A DNA stretch of 64,000 nucleotides, from the NCBI RefSeq assembly GCF_026672545.1, contig NZ_JAPPRJ010000009.1, positions 620,001 through 684,000 of the forward strand, in the 5' to 3' direction. Numbering within the stretch: position 1 is the stretch's first letter; each line of letters opens with the position of its first letter. Under the pieces are notes generated by a model. The model saw nothing but the letters and a program-made list of their open reading frames with translations, ran no database searches and was not told the DNA's origin. Shown one piece after another: positions 46,080 to 55,987 of the stretch. The translations under genes and the position numbers were made by a program. Origin of the DNA: Rhizobium sp. SL86 (GTDB lineage: Bacteria; Pseudomonadota; Alphaproteobacteria; Rhizobiales; Rhizobiaceae).

Positions 46080-49000
46080 GGTTCCTCCGCACCCGCGGAG
46101 ATAGACCCTTCAGACGCCGGTGGTCGAGGTTCCAGCCTCCGGTTCCTCCGCACCCGCGGAGATAGACCCTTCATGAAGGTGATGGGGTATCTCTTCGAAT
46201 GGGTTCCTCCGCACCCGCGGAGATAGACCCCACCCATTCCTTTTCGACTTTGCCGTTGACGGGGTTCCTCCGCACCCGCGGAGATAGACCCGCGTGAGTT
46301 TGATGGTTTGCGCGTCACAGTGAGGTTCCTCCGCACCCGCGGAGATAGACCCCCAATCGAGCGACTGTTGCGCCTTTTCCGCGCGGTTCCTCCGCACCCG
46401 CGGAGATAGACCCGCTTTCCGCGCCGTGGTCGACATGCGCAATAAGGTTCCTCCGCACCCGCGGAGATAGACCCAGCAGTCAGCGCCGCCGATCCGATGT
46501 TTACCGGGTTCCTCCGCACCCGCGGAGATAGACCCCTGACGCATGACCAGGCAAAGGCCGTAGCGCCGGTTCCTCCGCACCCGCGGAGATAGACCCCGTC
46601 ACAGCACTGCCTCAAGTTCGGCTTGGCTGGTTCCTCCGCACCCGCGGAGATAGACCCGCCAAAAAGGTGGCCTGCCTGGTTTGCCCAAAGGTTCCTCCGC
46701 ACCCGCGGAGATAGACCCGCCGCGCCCGAAAGATCCTCCGCCGCCACCACGGTTCCTCCGCACCCGCGGAGATAGACCCGTCACCGCCTGTCCCGGGTCA
46801 ACACCCACACCGGTTCCTCCGCACCCGCGGAGATAGACCCCTGGCTGGTGCGGACTTCAGCAAACGGAATGGGGTTCCTCCGCACCCGCGGAGATAGACC
46901 CAAAGAATGTCGCTCGTTTCGGGCTTATGTTCGGGTTCCTCCGCACCCGCGGAGATAGACCCGCCTATGACAGCGACTGGTACTTCCTGACCATGGTTCC
47001 TCCGCACCCGCGGAGATAGACCCGCCATACCGACACGTTCGTTGCCACGGTCAAGGGTTCCTCCGCACCCGCGGAGATAGACCCGCGCCAGGATGGTGAC
47101 AACGCGGAAATGCTTGGGTTCCTCCGCACCCGCGGAGATAGACCCAGGCTTACACGATCACCGCATCCCCGATGCTGGGTTCCTCCGCACCCGCGGAGAT
47201 AGACCCCGAGATGACCACCCGCACCATTTCAGGCATAGGGTTCCTCCGCACCCGCGGAGATAGACCCTGCTTTGAATCCCCAGGCGAGGTGCAGTTCCCG
47301 GTTCCTCCGCACCCGCGGAGATAGACCCGAAGCGCAGGACGTGTCTTGCATGGTCGGATGGGTTCCTCCGCACCCGCGGAGATAGACCCGGTCGCGAGAT
47401 CCGCGGCGAGACGTTCGAAACGGTTCCTCCGCACCCGCGGAGATAGACCCACGACGCCCATGGTGGTGTGCACCGGCTGCTTGGTTCCTCCGCACCCGCG
47501 GAGATAGACCCCTGATTGCCGGCAACAGTCGCGAGACGCTGCGGGTTCCTCCGCACCCGCGGAGATAGACCCGCTCACAGAAGGCCAAGGAAGCGGAAAG
47601 CGAAGGTTCCTCCGCACCCGCGGAGATAGACCCCTCAAGGAGATCCGCGAGGACATCCGCGAGATGGTTCCTCCGCACCCGCGGAGATAGACCCCAGTTC
47701 GTTGACGGCATGCGCAAGCTCTGCAAGGTTCCTCCGCACCCGCGGAGATAGACCCCATGCGGCTCGATCCGGTGAATGCGGGTAAAGGGTTCCTCCGCAC
47801 CCGCGGAGATAGACCCCCGCTGGATATCTTTGCGGGCCTTGCCAAGGTGGTTCCTCCGCACCCGCGGAGATAGACCCCGGTCGCCTGCAGATTGCCCTGC
47901 ACCGTCACAGGTTCCTCCGCACCCGCGGAGATAGACCCCTGGCGCGGCATGAAGGTGCTTCCATTTTTGCGGTTCCTCCGCACCCGCGGAGATAGACCCC
48001 GAGCAAGGACGCAGCCCCATGACAGCCCGCCGGTTCCTCCGCACCCGCGGAGATAGACCCCTTGTTTCGAGCGTCTGGGACGATCTGCTGAAGGTTCCTC
48101 CGCACCCGCGGAGATAGACCCTACAAATACATAGGCGGCGGCAATTATGTTGTGGTTCCTCCGCACCCGCGGAGATAGACCCCCTTCACCTCGGAGACAA
48201 CCGTCACCACCAGGGGTTCCTCCGCACCCGCGGAGATAGACCCGTCACCGCCTGTCCCGGGTCAACACCCACACCGGTTCCTCCGCACCCGCGGAGATAG
48301 ACCCGGCAACCAAACAACGGCGGCAGAGGCCCTTGGGGTTCCTCCGCACCCGCGGAGATAGACCCCCAGAAGCCGCGTGGGAGAGCCAAGTAGCGGGGTT
48401 CCTCCGCACCCGCGGAGATAGACCTTTATGGTATTAATCGGCTTCGGCAGGCGGCGCGGTTCCTCCGCACCCGCGGAGATAGACCCCCTGAAATCGTCCA
48501 AACCAATCCCGCCAACGCCGGTTCCTCCGCACCCGCGGAGATAGACCCCTACTGGATTGTGCGCGTGACGGATCTTGCCGGGTTCCTCCGCACCCGCGGA
48601 GATAGACCCCATGAAGCCGGGGATACGCGTTTTATCAGAGCGGTTCCTCCGCACCCGCGGAGATAGACCCACCACGTCGCAGCCTTCCCGTTTGGCAATG
48701 GCGGTTCCTCCGCACCCGCGGAGATAGACCCCCTCGACGGTGAAGTTCTGGCCGCCGATGTCGGGTTCCTCCGCACCCGCGGAGATAGACCCGGCACACC
48801 TAAGTTATTGAAATAACACAATTCGGTTCCTCCGCACCCGCGGAGATAGACCCTGGCAAGATAAGCGCGGAGACGGCACGGAAACGGTTCCTCCGCACCC
48901 GCGGAGATAGACCCCAGCCTGTTCGTCCGGTTGTGCTTTGTCAGCGGGTTCCTCCGCACCCGCGGAGATAGACCCGACATCCGCAATGATCCCGCAAAGG

Positions 49001-50440
49001 AATGGGGGGTTCCTCCGCACCCGCGGAGATAGACCCCGGCCAAGGCATTCCGACCAGTAGAAGCCGGAGGTTCCTCCGCACCCGCGGAGATAGACCCCTT
49101 GATAATCTCGTCATCAGAGATCTTTTCCAGGTTCCTCCGCACCCGCGGAGATAGACCCCTGCGCCAGCACCACATCTCCGGTCTTTGCCCGGTTCCTCCG
49201 CACCCGCGGAGATAGACCCCGATCAGGCGGAGGCGATTGCATCCGTATGGCGGTTCCTCCGCACCCGCGGAGATAGACCCTGTCGCCCGGCCAGCCGCGG
49301 TTTTCCACGCCAGGTTCCTCCGCACCCGCGGAGATAGACCCCATATCTTCCCGGCGTCGGTGACACGCAATTCGGTTCCTCCGCACCCGCGGAGATAGAC
49401 CCTTGTCGTCAAAGGCGCCGAGGATCCGGCCGATGGTTCCTCCGCACCCGCGGAGATAGACCCCGGATCGGCAATCCGCTGAAAATCATGGACCGGGTTC
49501 CTCCGCACCCGCGGAGATAGACCCAGCGACGGCCGGACGATCGGTGTGCCGACACCGGTTCCTCCGCACCCGCGGAGATAGACCCTCAGCAAACCAGACG
49601 CGCGAAATGTGCGGCCGGGTTCCTCCGCACCCGCGGAGATAGACCCTGGCTGCCGCCTTTGCCGGCCAGACGCTCAATGGTTCCTCCGCACCCGCGGAGA
49701 TAGACCCGTATGGCGTCGTTGTGCTGTAGAAATCCAATGGGTTCCTCCGCACCCGCGGAGATAGACCCGCAAAAAGCGCATGAAAGGGCGGCTTTCCCGC
49801 GGTTCCTCCGCACCCGCGGAGATAGACCCAATCAGTTTCGCGACGATGCGAAAGCGATCGGGGTTCCTCCGCACCCGCGGAAATAGACCCCGCACACAGG
49901 AGATCATGGCGGCGGTGGAATGGGGTTCCTCCGCACCCGCGGAGATAGACCCATCAGCTTCGACCGACAGCGTCACTTCGAGGTGGTTCCTCCGCACCCG
50001 CGGAGATAGACCCTCCTCATAGAAAAGCCGGGCGCGCACCATGCGGGTTCCTCCGCACCCGCGGAGATAGACCCTTTGCCATCCCGGAATGGATCATTCG
50101 TCCTGGGGTTCCTCCGCACCCGCGGAGATAGACCCATGGTCGAGTTTGTGCGGATGGGCCGCGTGTTGGTTCCTCCGCACCCGCGGAGATAGACCCGGAA
50201 GGACCCGGTACTGTTCGACCAGTACCGGGGTTCCTCAGCACCCGCGGAGATAGACCCACGTTTTGGGACCTTGGCCGGAATGACTTCAAGGTTCCTCCGC
50301 ACCCGCGGAGATAGACCCTTGTCGGCGGGGAGCCGAGAGGCCGATTGGCTGGTTCCTCCGCACCCGCGGAGATAGACCCTCGGCACCCTAAAGGGGAAGC
50401 GAGCTAGTGTAGGTTCGTCCGCACCCGCGGAGATAGACCC
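46080..50440 (+). CRISPR. Type I-E CRISPR array, 72 repeats and 71 spacers
   Basis: The 29-bp repeat runs from GGTTCCTCCGCACCCGCGGA to GATAGACCC and contains the hairpin CTCCGC-ACCC-GCGGAG. It aligns with the E. coli I-E repeat in the same orientation, so the crRNA 5' handle would be AUAGACCC. The period is 61 bp (32-nt spacers), with one 33-nt spacer at 49891-49923. Variant repeats: 48398 (last base T), 49862 (GGAAATAGACCC), 50229 (CCTCAGCACCC) and the final one at 50412 (GGTTCGTCC). Degeneration at the far end marks it as the old, trailer side. Spacers 12 (46780-46811) and 36 (48244-48275) are identical. Confidence 0.98.
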
Positions 50441-50799
50441 GGAGCGATGTTCCCCCCGGCCCAGCCTTGACGGCTCCTTCGCGCTTCTTAGGTTTCGTAT
50501 TTAAATAGCTTCGTCTTTAAGGTGTGAAAAGAACAACGCTTTCCTGCTAAGAATCCATCCCTCACCGCATTACGGAGGCGTTAGGTCAAATCGCATGTCG
50601 GATTTTTGGCTCAGCGCTTCAATTGAAATTGGCAGCTAAAATCCACAGGATTAGCCCCGCTTACCCCGTCCTCGGGATTTTCGAAAAGTAACAAGGCGTT
50701 GAATTTATAGTAAAAAATTTATTAAATAGACCTTTTTTGATCATTATTGTCCGTCATCTCACCCATCCTGATATGAACACTCTCACTTCCGATATGTAA
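50441..50799. other. Stretch after the array without a gene
   Basis: 359 bp, moderately AT-rich. No reading frame with family-like content and no further repeat. It leads into an IS3-family remnant. Confidence 0.5.
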
Positions 50800-51068
50800 C
50801 CCGAATATGTCAGTTCGAAGCTGGTCGAATGAGCAGAGAAGCAAGGGATCGCATTGAACTACATTCAGCCCGGCAAGCCTCAGCAGAACGCCTATGTCGA
50901 GCGCTACAACCGAACTGTTCGGCATGAATGGCTCGATCTGTATATTTTTGACAGCATAACGGAGGTGCAGGAGATCGCCACGGATGGCTTTGGACGTATA
51001 ACCACGAGCGGCCCAACGTGGGCATTGGCGGCATTACACCCGCTCAGAAACTGAAAATGGCCGCGTGA
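50800..51068 (+). pseudogene. Remnant of an IS3-family transposase (OrfB C-terminus)
   Basis: The frame reads PEYVSSKLVE, a stop (TGA where the family has Trp), then AEKQGIALNYIQPGKPQQNA and YVERYNRTVRHEWLDLYIF. A one-base shift near 50985 follows, after which WTYNHERPNVGIGGITPAQK ends at the TGA of 51066-51068. These are the last quarter of an rve-type transposase with its final catalytic Glu. With a stop and a shift it cannot be active. Confidence 0.82.
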
Positions 51069-51104
51069 ATTCTACCGCTGAACCCCGTTAAAACGGGGAG
51101 GATT

Positions 51105-51947
51105 ACCAACCAGCCGACCGTCAGCAATGCACTCGGCCGGTTGAGAGGTCAGTTCGATGATCCTTTGTTTCAGCGTGCGGAAAAAGGCGTTGCGCCGACC
51201 CCCTTCGCCGAAAGTCTGATCTTTCCGATCCGCCAGGCGCTGTCGATTTTGCGAGACACTCTTTCGATGAACCGGGATTTCGATCTCGCCAACGCGGTGC
51301 GCACCTTCCGCCTGGCGATGAACGACTTCACGGTGGTCGGGCTCATCCCGGATCTTCTCAACCAGATCACCCGGCGCGCCAGTGGCGTCAAGCTGTACGT
51401 GATCGGTCATGAGGTCATGCCGCCGATCGACGCGCTGCTGGCGGGCGAGGCAGACGTGGCACTCGACAGCTTCATGAAGGAGGTCCCCGGTGTCGATTTC
51501 ATTCCTCTGCACATTCCGCAGGGCGTGATCGTCGCCCGCCGTGGTCATCCGATCCTGCAGGGCGAGATCAGCAAGCAGCAGTTTTCCGAACTCGGGCACG
51601 TCGTGCTCAGACAGGATTCACGCATGCGGGCGCATGCGGAGGCGATCCTCCTGTCGCAGGGTGTCACACGACGCATCATCTGCGAAGTCTCGAACTGCAT
51701 CATGATCCCGTCTCTGATCACCACGACGGACCTGATTGCCGTTCTGCCGGCCCCTTTTGCCAGGAATGCGGCGCGGCATTACGACCTACAGGTCCTGCCG
51801 CTGCCCTTCCAATCATCCGGGCCGCGGCTGCAGATCGCCACGCTTTCCGACAAAACGACGGATCCGGGCATCCAATGGCTTCGCCTCCAGTTGCATCAGG
51901 CCGCCAGCCAAAACGCCAGCGAGGAAAACTGGCTCTCTACCGCATAG
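51105..51947 (+). pseudogene. LysR-family regulator truncated at its 5' end by an IS3 remnant
   Basis: In-frame sequence begins NQPTVSNALGRLRGQFDDPL, the recognition helix of a LysR helix-turn-helix, and continues as a full substrate-binding domain (RTFRLAMNDFTVVGLIPDLL, PPIDALLAGEADVALDSF, IPLHIPQGVIVARRGHP). The first 35 or so residues and the start are missing; upstream lies the end of the IS3 remnant. A TTG at 51141 could begin a 268-aa protein without a working DNA-binding domain. The family resembles NodD/NahR-like regulators. Confidence 0.75.
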
Positions 51948-52086
51948 ATTCCGATAACCATAGCGTCGATCATCCGCACCCAGACACCCTCTCAATGGTT
52001 CATCGTTAAAATTGCACAGACTGACTTAAGCGCCCTCACAAAGGTCAGAGCGTACCACGGTCTCATGTCCACTTCGGAATGGGACG

Positions 52087-52722
52087 ATGATGGTGAAGGT
52101 CGGTAAAAATCTTGGATCTCTGTTTGTCTCGAGCGTGATCGCCCTCGGTTTGACTGCAGTTCAGGTGGCGGCAGCAGGACCTGCAGGACTTGCCCGGAAC
52201 GCAGATCCCGATCTGTCGACGAGCCGCATCGCAACCTCGCAAGCAACGCTGGCGCCCTTTGCGCATGTCAGGTTCTGCCTTAAATCGCCGCAAGAATGCG
52301 CGGTCGTTGACGCCCCCCCGCTTGCGACGGTGGACAGTGCGAAGATGGATGACCTGAAGGCTCTCAACGCCCGCATCAATGCCGCCATTATCCCGGCCAA
52401 CGATACCGGCCCGGATGTCTGGAGCCTATGGCCGCAAAGCGGTGACTGCGAGGATTACGCCATTACCAAACGGGCTGCCTTGATCGCCGCCGGATGGCCG
52501 GCACCGGCTCTTCGCCTCGCCGTCACCCGCACGCTAACCGGCGAAGGTCACGCCGTCCTGGTGGTGAGCACGACGGATGGCGACTGGGTTCTGGACAACC
52601 GCACCGATGACATTCGGGATTGGCGGGAAGCGGGACTGCAGTGGCTGAAGATCCAGTCCTCGGAGGATCCACGAGTCTGGCTGGCCGTGGCAAAGCCGGT
52701 GCTCGCTCCCCTGATCATGTAG
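52087..52722 (+). CDS. Transglutaminase-like cysteine peptidase (BTLCP/LapG-like)
   Basis: 211 aa. An N-terminal signal (SLFVSSVIALGLTAVQVAAA) directs it to the periplasm. The catalytic triad is visible: Cys in WPQSGDCEDYAITKRAAL, His in GEGHAVLVVSTTDG and Asp in WVLDNRTDDI. The family (PF06035) includes LapG, which clips large type I-secreted adhesins off the outer membrane when c-di-GMP falls. A type I secretion operon with a giant repeat protein begins about 3.4 kb away. That it acts on that protein is inference; no LapD is seen here. Confidence 0.88.
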   Translation: MMVKVGKNLGSLFVSSVIALGLTAVQVAAAGPAGLARNADPDLSTSRIATSQATLAPFAHVRFCLKSPQECAVVDAPPLATVDSAKMDDLKALNARINAAIIPANDTGPDVWSLWPQSGDCEDYAITKRAALIAAGWPAPALRLAVTRTLTGEGHAVLVVSTTDGDWVLDNRTDDIRDWREAGLQWLKIQSSEDPRVWLAVAKPVLAPLIM

Positions 52723-52879
52723 CTCATGGAATTGGACCGTTCGACATCATCATGCGGTCTTCCGGCCAGATGATCGCGTCAGGACGGTGAATGGTGTTGG
52801 CGGCTGTCCAAAAGCGCGGATAAATGGTGCCGAGGATTGAGAACTTTGAAAGCGGCTGAAGAAGCCGCCTTCAGTGTTG

Positions 52880-53077
52880 CTAATCTTGATTATCGTCGGA
52901 AGCTTGTTGGTTTTGGACCATGTGCTGGATGTCAGGGGCGTAATGGTTCCAGATGGCGTCGCGCAGATCATCGAGGAGTTCGAAGACGGCCCATGCCTGC
53001 TCGGGGGTCCATTCGGCACTGATGAGGATTGGCAGGCCACGCTTGAGACCTGAAGAGTGGTGCGTCTTTTCGGTCAT
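52880..53077 (-). CDS. Small accessory protein of the IS21-family element
   Basis: 65 aa. GLKRGLPILISAEWTPEQAW and AVFELLDDLRDAIWNHYAPD form a compact helical protein. Its start overlaps the istB stop by 4 bases, so it is translationally coupled to it. Similar small ORFs accompany some proteobacterial IS21 elements; function unknown. Confidence 0.65.
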   Translation of the reverse strand: MTEKTHHSSGLKRGLPILISAEWTPEQAWAVFELLDDLRDAIWNHYAPDIQHMVQNQQASDDNQD

Positions 53078-53847
53078 GATGCGGGCTCTGTTTCGCCGGA
53101 TTGGTGACTGGCGCGTTGCTGACGCTGGGCTATGGAGCGCTCGTTGGCTTCCTTGAAGCGATAGGAATCTCCTTCGATCGCGACGACTTCGCAGTGGTGG
53201 ACGAGACGATCGACCAGGCTGACGACGCACGCGGCGTTCGGAAAGACCTCCGACCATTGCGCAAAGGGTTTATTGGTGGTGACGATGGTCGAGCGTTTCT
53301 CGTATCGGCGGCTGATGAGCTCGAAGAGCAGATCGGCATGGCGGTTGGAATAGGATAGGTAGCCGATCTCGTCGATCAGCAGGACGTCATGGGAAGCATA
53401 GTACTGAAGCTTGCGGCGCAGCAGGGAATCGCTGTCGATGGCGGCGAGTTCGCCGAGCATTTCGCTGGCGGTGCGGAACAGGACCGAATGGCCCCGGATG
53501 AGTGCCTGGTAGGCGATGTTGAGGGCGAGCGTCGATTTGCCGACGCCGTTCGGACCGATGAAGACGATGTTGGTGGCATCCTTCATGAATGCCAGCGTCA
53601 TCAGTTCCTCGACGGTGGCGCGGTCGATGCGGCGCGGCCACTTCCAGTCATAGTCGGCCATTTGCTTGAAGTGGCCGAGCCTGGCGGTGCGCATGCGTCG
53701 CAGCAGCGAGCGGTCGGAGCGCTCGTCTTCTTCCCACCGGATCACGGTCGGCACCCAGTCCTGTGTGGCGATCTCGTCCCAATGGGCCGTCAGGCCATAA
53801 AGGCGCAATTGTCTGGCGCGATTGAACAGGGTGTCGATCTTATTCAT
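53074..53847 (-). CDS. istB: IS21-family helper ATPase IstB
   Basis: 257 aa. DnaA/DnaC-like AAA+ protein: Walker A VFIGPNGVGKSTLALNIAYQ, Walker B HDVLLIDEIGYLSYSNRHAD, then RYEKRSTIVTTNKPFAQW (sensor 1). It assists IstA in strand transfer and target choice. Overlaps istA by 8 bases; looks intact. Confidence 0.95.
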   Translation of the reverse strand: MNKIDTLFNRARQLRLYGLTAHWDEIATQDWVPTVIRWEEDERSDRSLLRRMRTARLGHFKQMADYDWKWPRRIDRATVEELMTLAFMKDATNIVFIGPNGVGKSTLALNIAYQALIRGHSVLFRTASEMLGELAAIDSDSLLRRKLQYYASHDVLLIDEIGYLSYSNRHADLLFELISRRYEKRSTIVTTNKPFAQWSEVFPNAACVVSLVDRLVHHCEVVAIEGDSYRFKEANERSIAQRQQRASHQSGETEPAS

Positions 53848-55339
53848 CGTCGTTTCCTTTCAATGTGAGTTGATCGTAACGGTCGAGCTTGTGGGGAATG
53901 ACAGTCGTGTCCTTCTTGCGGACATGCTCGGGCAGCCTGGTTTCGACCGGGGGCGGAGCGCCCCGCGCAATCCGGCGGCGTTCGAGCACTGATCGAACCG
54001 CCTTGGAATGCGAGGCGCCGGCGCGCAAAGCGTCTTCGACGGCCGCCTGGAGTTCCTGGGCGCCGTAGAGGTCGAGCAACGTCAGCATGGCGTTGGTGAT
54101 TGCGCCGATATTGGCGCCACGTTCTGCGGCATGCATCATCAGCTTCTGACAAGCCGGCACGGCCCGCGTCAGGCTATTGAGGCCGCGATGCTGGCGTGCC
54201 TCGCGCTTGACGGCGACGAGTGCCTTCAGGTGCTGAGGATCCTCGATCTGCTGGCCCCTATCGAAGCTGCGACGGTGGCTGGCGATCATCGTGGCGGCGT
54301 CGAATATCCTGACCTGGACGAGATCGGCGCGAACGGTGAGTGTTCGTTGGACATGCGTATGAGGGACCGAGTAATCGTTCAGATCGAAGCGCACGTAGGG
54401 TGTCTTGCCAACCTTCACGGCCACCTGCTCCTCGACGGGATAGGGATTGGCCGGCAAGGGCAGAAGCATGGGCTGTTCTTTTGAGAACGCCTCACGCACC
54501 GTCATTGCCCGGTCCTCCGGGCATGGCCTGTCGGCAGCCTGGGTCCGGCACCAGTGTTCGGCCTGGGCATTGAGATCGTCGAGGTCCTTGAAGGTGCGGG
54601 CGATGAAGAAGGCTTCCCGGATGTGGCGAATGGCGCGCTCGACACGGCCTTTCTCGTTGCCCCGTGCTACCGCGACAGGACGGGGTTCGAAGCGATAATG
54701 AGCCGCGAAGGCCAACAATGTCGGATGGAAGCGGATGGCATCGCCCTGCCGTTCAAGGACGGCGGACTTCAGATTGTCGTAGAGCAGCACTCTGGGAAGG
54801 CTGTTCCAGTCGTTGAATGCGCCGACATGGCCGCGCAGGAAGTTTTCCATGCGGGCATCAAGGAAGAAGCGCAGATAGATGTCGCGCGAGTAGGATAGCA
54901 CCATGACGAAGGCCATCAGCGGGCGGCGGGCCCTGCCGATCTCGATGTGGCCAAAATGACCCCAGTCGACCTGGCCCTGCTCACCCGGCAGGGTGCGTAG
55001 TCGTAGATAAGCTTCCGCCGCCTTCCGTGGTCGGTGCAGCGCCACCATGTGCCGGAAGTGGTCGGGCGATCCCTTATAGCCGCGCTCCTGCACCATCCCG
55101 TAAAGGCGGCTGGACGTCAGGTCAGGATATTTGGTCAGCGTCTGCTGGATAAACGGCAGGTACAGGTCGATCTCGGCGGGGCGGATCACCGGCCTGTGTC
55201 GAGGCAAGCCCGCGTCCTTCAGGACCCTGAAGACGGTGGTGTGATGGCAATGCAATTGCTTGGCGATCGTGCCGCAGCGCCACTTCTCAACGTGGTACAG
55301 GCGCAGGATCATCGCTTCCTTCTCGGCAGATATGGTCAT
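53840..55339 (-). CDS. istA: IS21-family transposase IstA
   Basis: 499 aa from the ATG at 55339 (MTISAEKEAMILRLYHVEKW), which has GGAG nine bases upstream. N-terminal helix-turn-helix (CGTIAKQLHCHHTTVFRVLK); rve-type DDE core with GEQGQVDWGHFGHIEIG, RVLLYDNLKSAVLER and ARGNEKGRVERAIRHIREAF; C-terminal Mu-like beta-barrel (VGKTPYVRFDLNDYSVPHTH). All three acidic residues are present, so it should be active. Confidence 0.95.
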   Translation of the reverse strand: MTISAEKEAMILRLYHVEKWRCGTIAKQLHCHHTTVFRVLKDAGLPRHRPVIRPAEIDLYLPFIQQTLTKYPDLTSSRLYGMVQERGYKGSPDHFRHMVALHRPRKAAEAYLRLRTLPGEQGQVDWGHFGHIEIGRARRPLMAFVMVLSYSRDIYLRFFLDARMENFLRGHVGAFNDWNSLPRVLLYDNLKSAVLERQGDAIRFHPTLLAFAAHYRFEPRPVAVARGNEKGRVERAIRHIREAFFIARTFKDLDDLNAQAEHWCRTQAADRPCPEDRAMTVREAFSKEQPMLLPLPANPYPVEEQVAVKVGKTPYVRFDLNDYSVPHTHVQRTLTVRADLVQVRIFDAATMIASHRRSFDRGQQIEDPQHLKALVAVKREARQHRGLNSLTRAVPACQKLMMHAAERGANIGAITNAMLTLLDLYGAQELQAAVEDALRAGASHSKAVRSVLERRRIARGAPPPVETRLPEHVRKKDTTVIPHKLDRYDQLTLKGNDDE

Positions 55340-55775
55340 CGGTTCGATCTCCATGGTCGAATGGACGCACGTGTGTCCCCCGGCGACGCACGAAGCCGCG
55401 GCGAAAGAACAGCGGCACAGAGCTGCCGCAGCGCCGGCACCACGGCTCGATCGATGACACCACGCCAGCGGTGCCATCGCCCGGTGCAACGATGCCGCCG
55501 TTTGTGGACGCCTTCAGTCGTGAACCCTCTGGAACGACGGGTGGAGAGTGATGCGTCACGTTTTTGCGAGCCTGCCGATATCGGCGGGAGCGATCGGCAT
55601 GGGCAAAGCGCCCCGGCCGGGTGCTCTGGTAGCGCCGTCCGGCTGCCCGCAGGCTGTCACGGCGCGCCGCATGGGCGCAGGCAGAACCGCAATAGCGCTG
55701 ACCCCGATCGCAATGGCGGCAAAGCAGAACCTGCGCGCGACACCGCCCGCAGAGGAAGAAACGAGCAGTTTGCAT
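55287..55775 (-). CDS. Cys-rich zinc-ribbon-like ORF upstream of istA
   Basis: 162 aa, overlapping the first 53 bases of istA in another frame. FLCGRCRAQVLLCRHCDRGQ and RYCGSACAHAARRDSLRAAG give four CxxC/CxxxC-type cysteines, followed by RRYQSTRPGRFAHADRSRRY, a basic stretch. Likely a small zinc-binding, nucleic-acid-binding passenger; the C-terminal half is lower in conserved features. Proteins of this look recur beside IS21-type elements; function unknown. Confidence 0.55.
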   Translation of the reverse strand: MQTARFFLCGRCRAQVLLCRHCDRGQRYCGSACAHAARRDSLRAAGRRYQSTRPGRFAHADRSRRYRQARKNVTHHSPPVVPEGSRLKASTNGGIVAPGDGTAGVVSSIEPWCRRCGSSVPLFFRRGFVRRRGTHVRPFDHGDRTDDHICREGSDDPAPVPR

Positions 55776-55975
55776 CGCGGCGGCGCACCTTTCGAAGCGC
55801 CGTCGGGATTGATCGGAGAAGCTCGACGGAATGCGCCAATACCATTATAATGACGCTCACCGTGAACCAGTCGGCAGTCCTGCGTGATGACAGCCACGTC
55901 ATCTCACAGATGCCTGAGGGATTGGACATCGAATTGGCCTGGTAGCTTTGGTCGATGTCTGTTTGCGGCGCTCCG

Positions 55976-55987
55976 CCAGTCTATCAT
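55976..55987 (+). other. Candidate right copy of the island attachment core
   Basis: CCAGTCTATCAT, identical to bases 22638-22649 within dusA and in the same orientation. It lies in the 320-bp gene-free gap between the IS21-family element and the secretion operon. On the dusA-sense strand the codons before it read LRPSMIDW, unlike a displaced dusA 5' end, so it may be chance. Confidence 0.25.

Larger units (their letters stand above)
52790..55846 (-). mobile_element. IS21-family element with two accessory ORFs
   Basis: About 3.06 kb. It holds, on the minus strand, a Cys-rich ORF, istA, istB and a 65-aa ORF. Candidate ends: AATGGTGTTGGCG at 52790 and CGCCAATACCATT ending 55846, inverted with one mismatch. 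No target duplication could be made out, so the limits are tentative. Confidence 0.65.

Noticed and set aside
45776..50386. Many minus-strand ORFs reading SISAGAEEP, VYLRGCGGT and GLSPRVRRN
   Set aside because: They are the CRISPR repeat translated in its three frames; the 61-bp period shifts the frame at each unit. No start context or family.
46109..50411. Possible self-targeting spacers against genes of this window
   Set aside because: By eye I saw no spacer matching the trb, integrase or other genes here, but this was not an exhaustive comparison.
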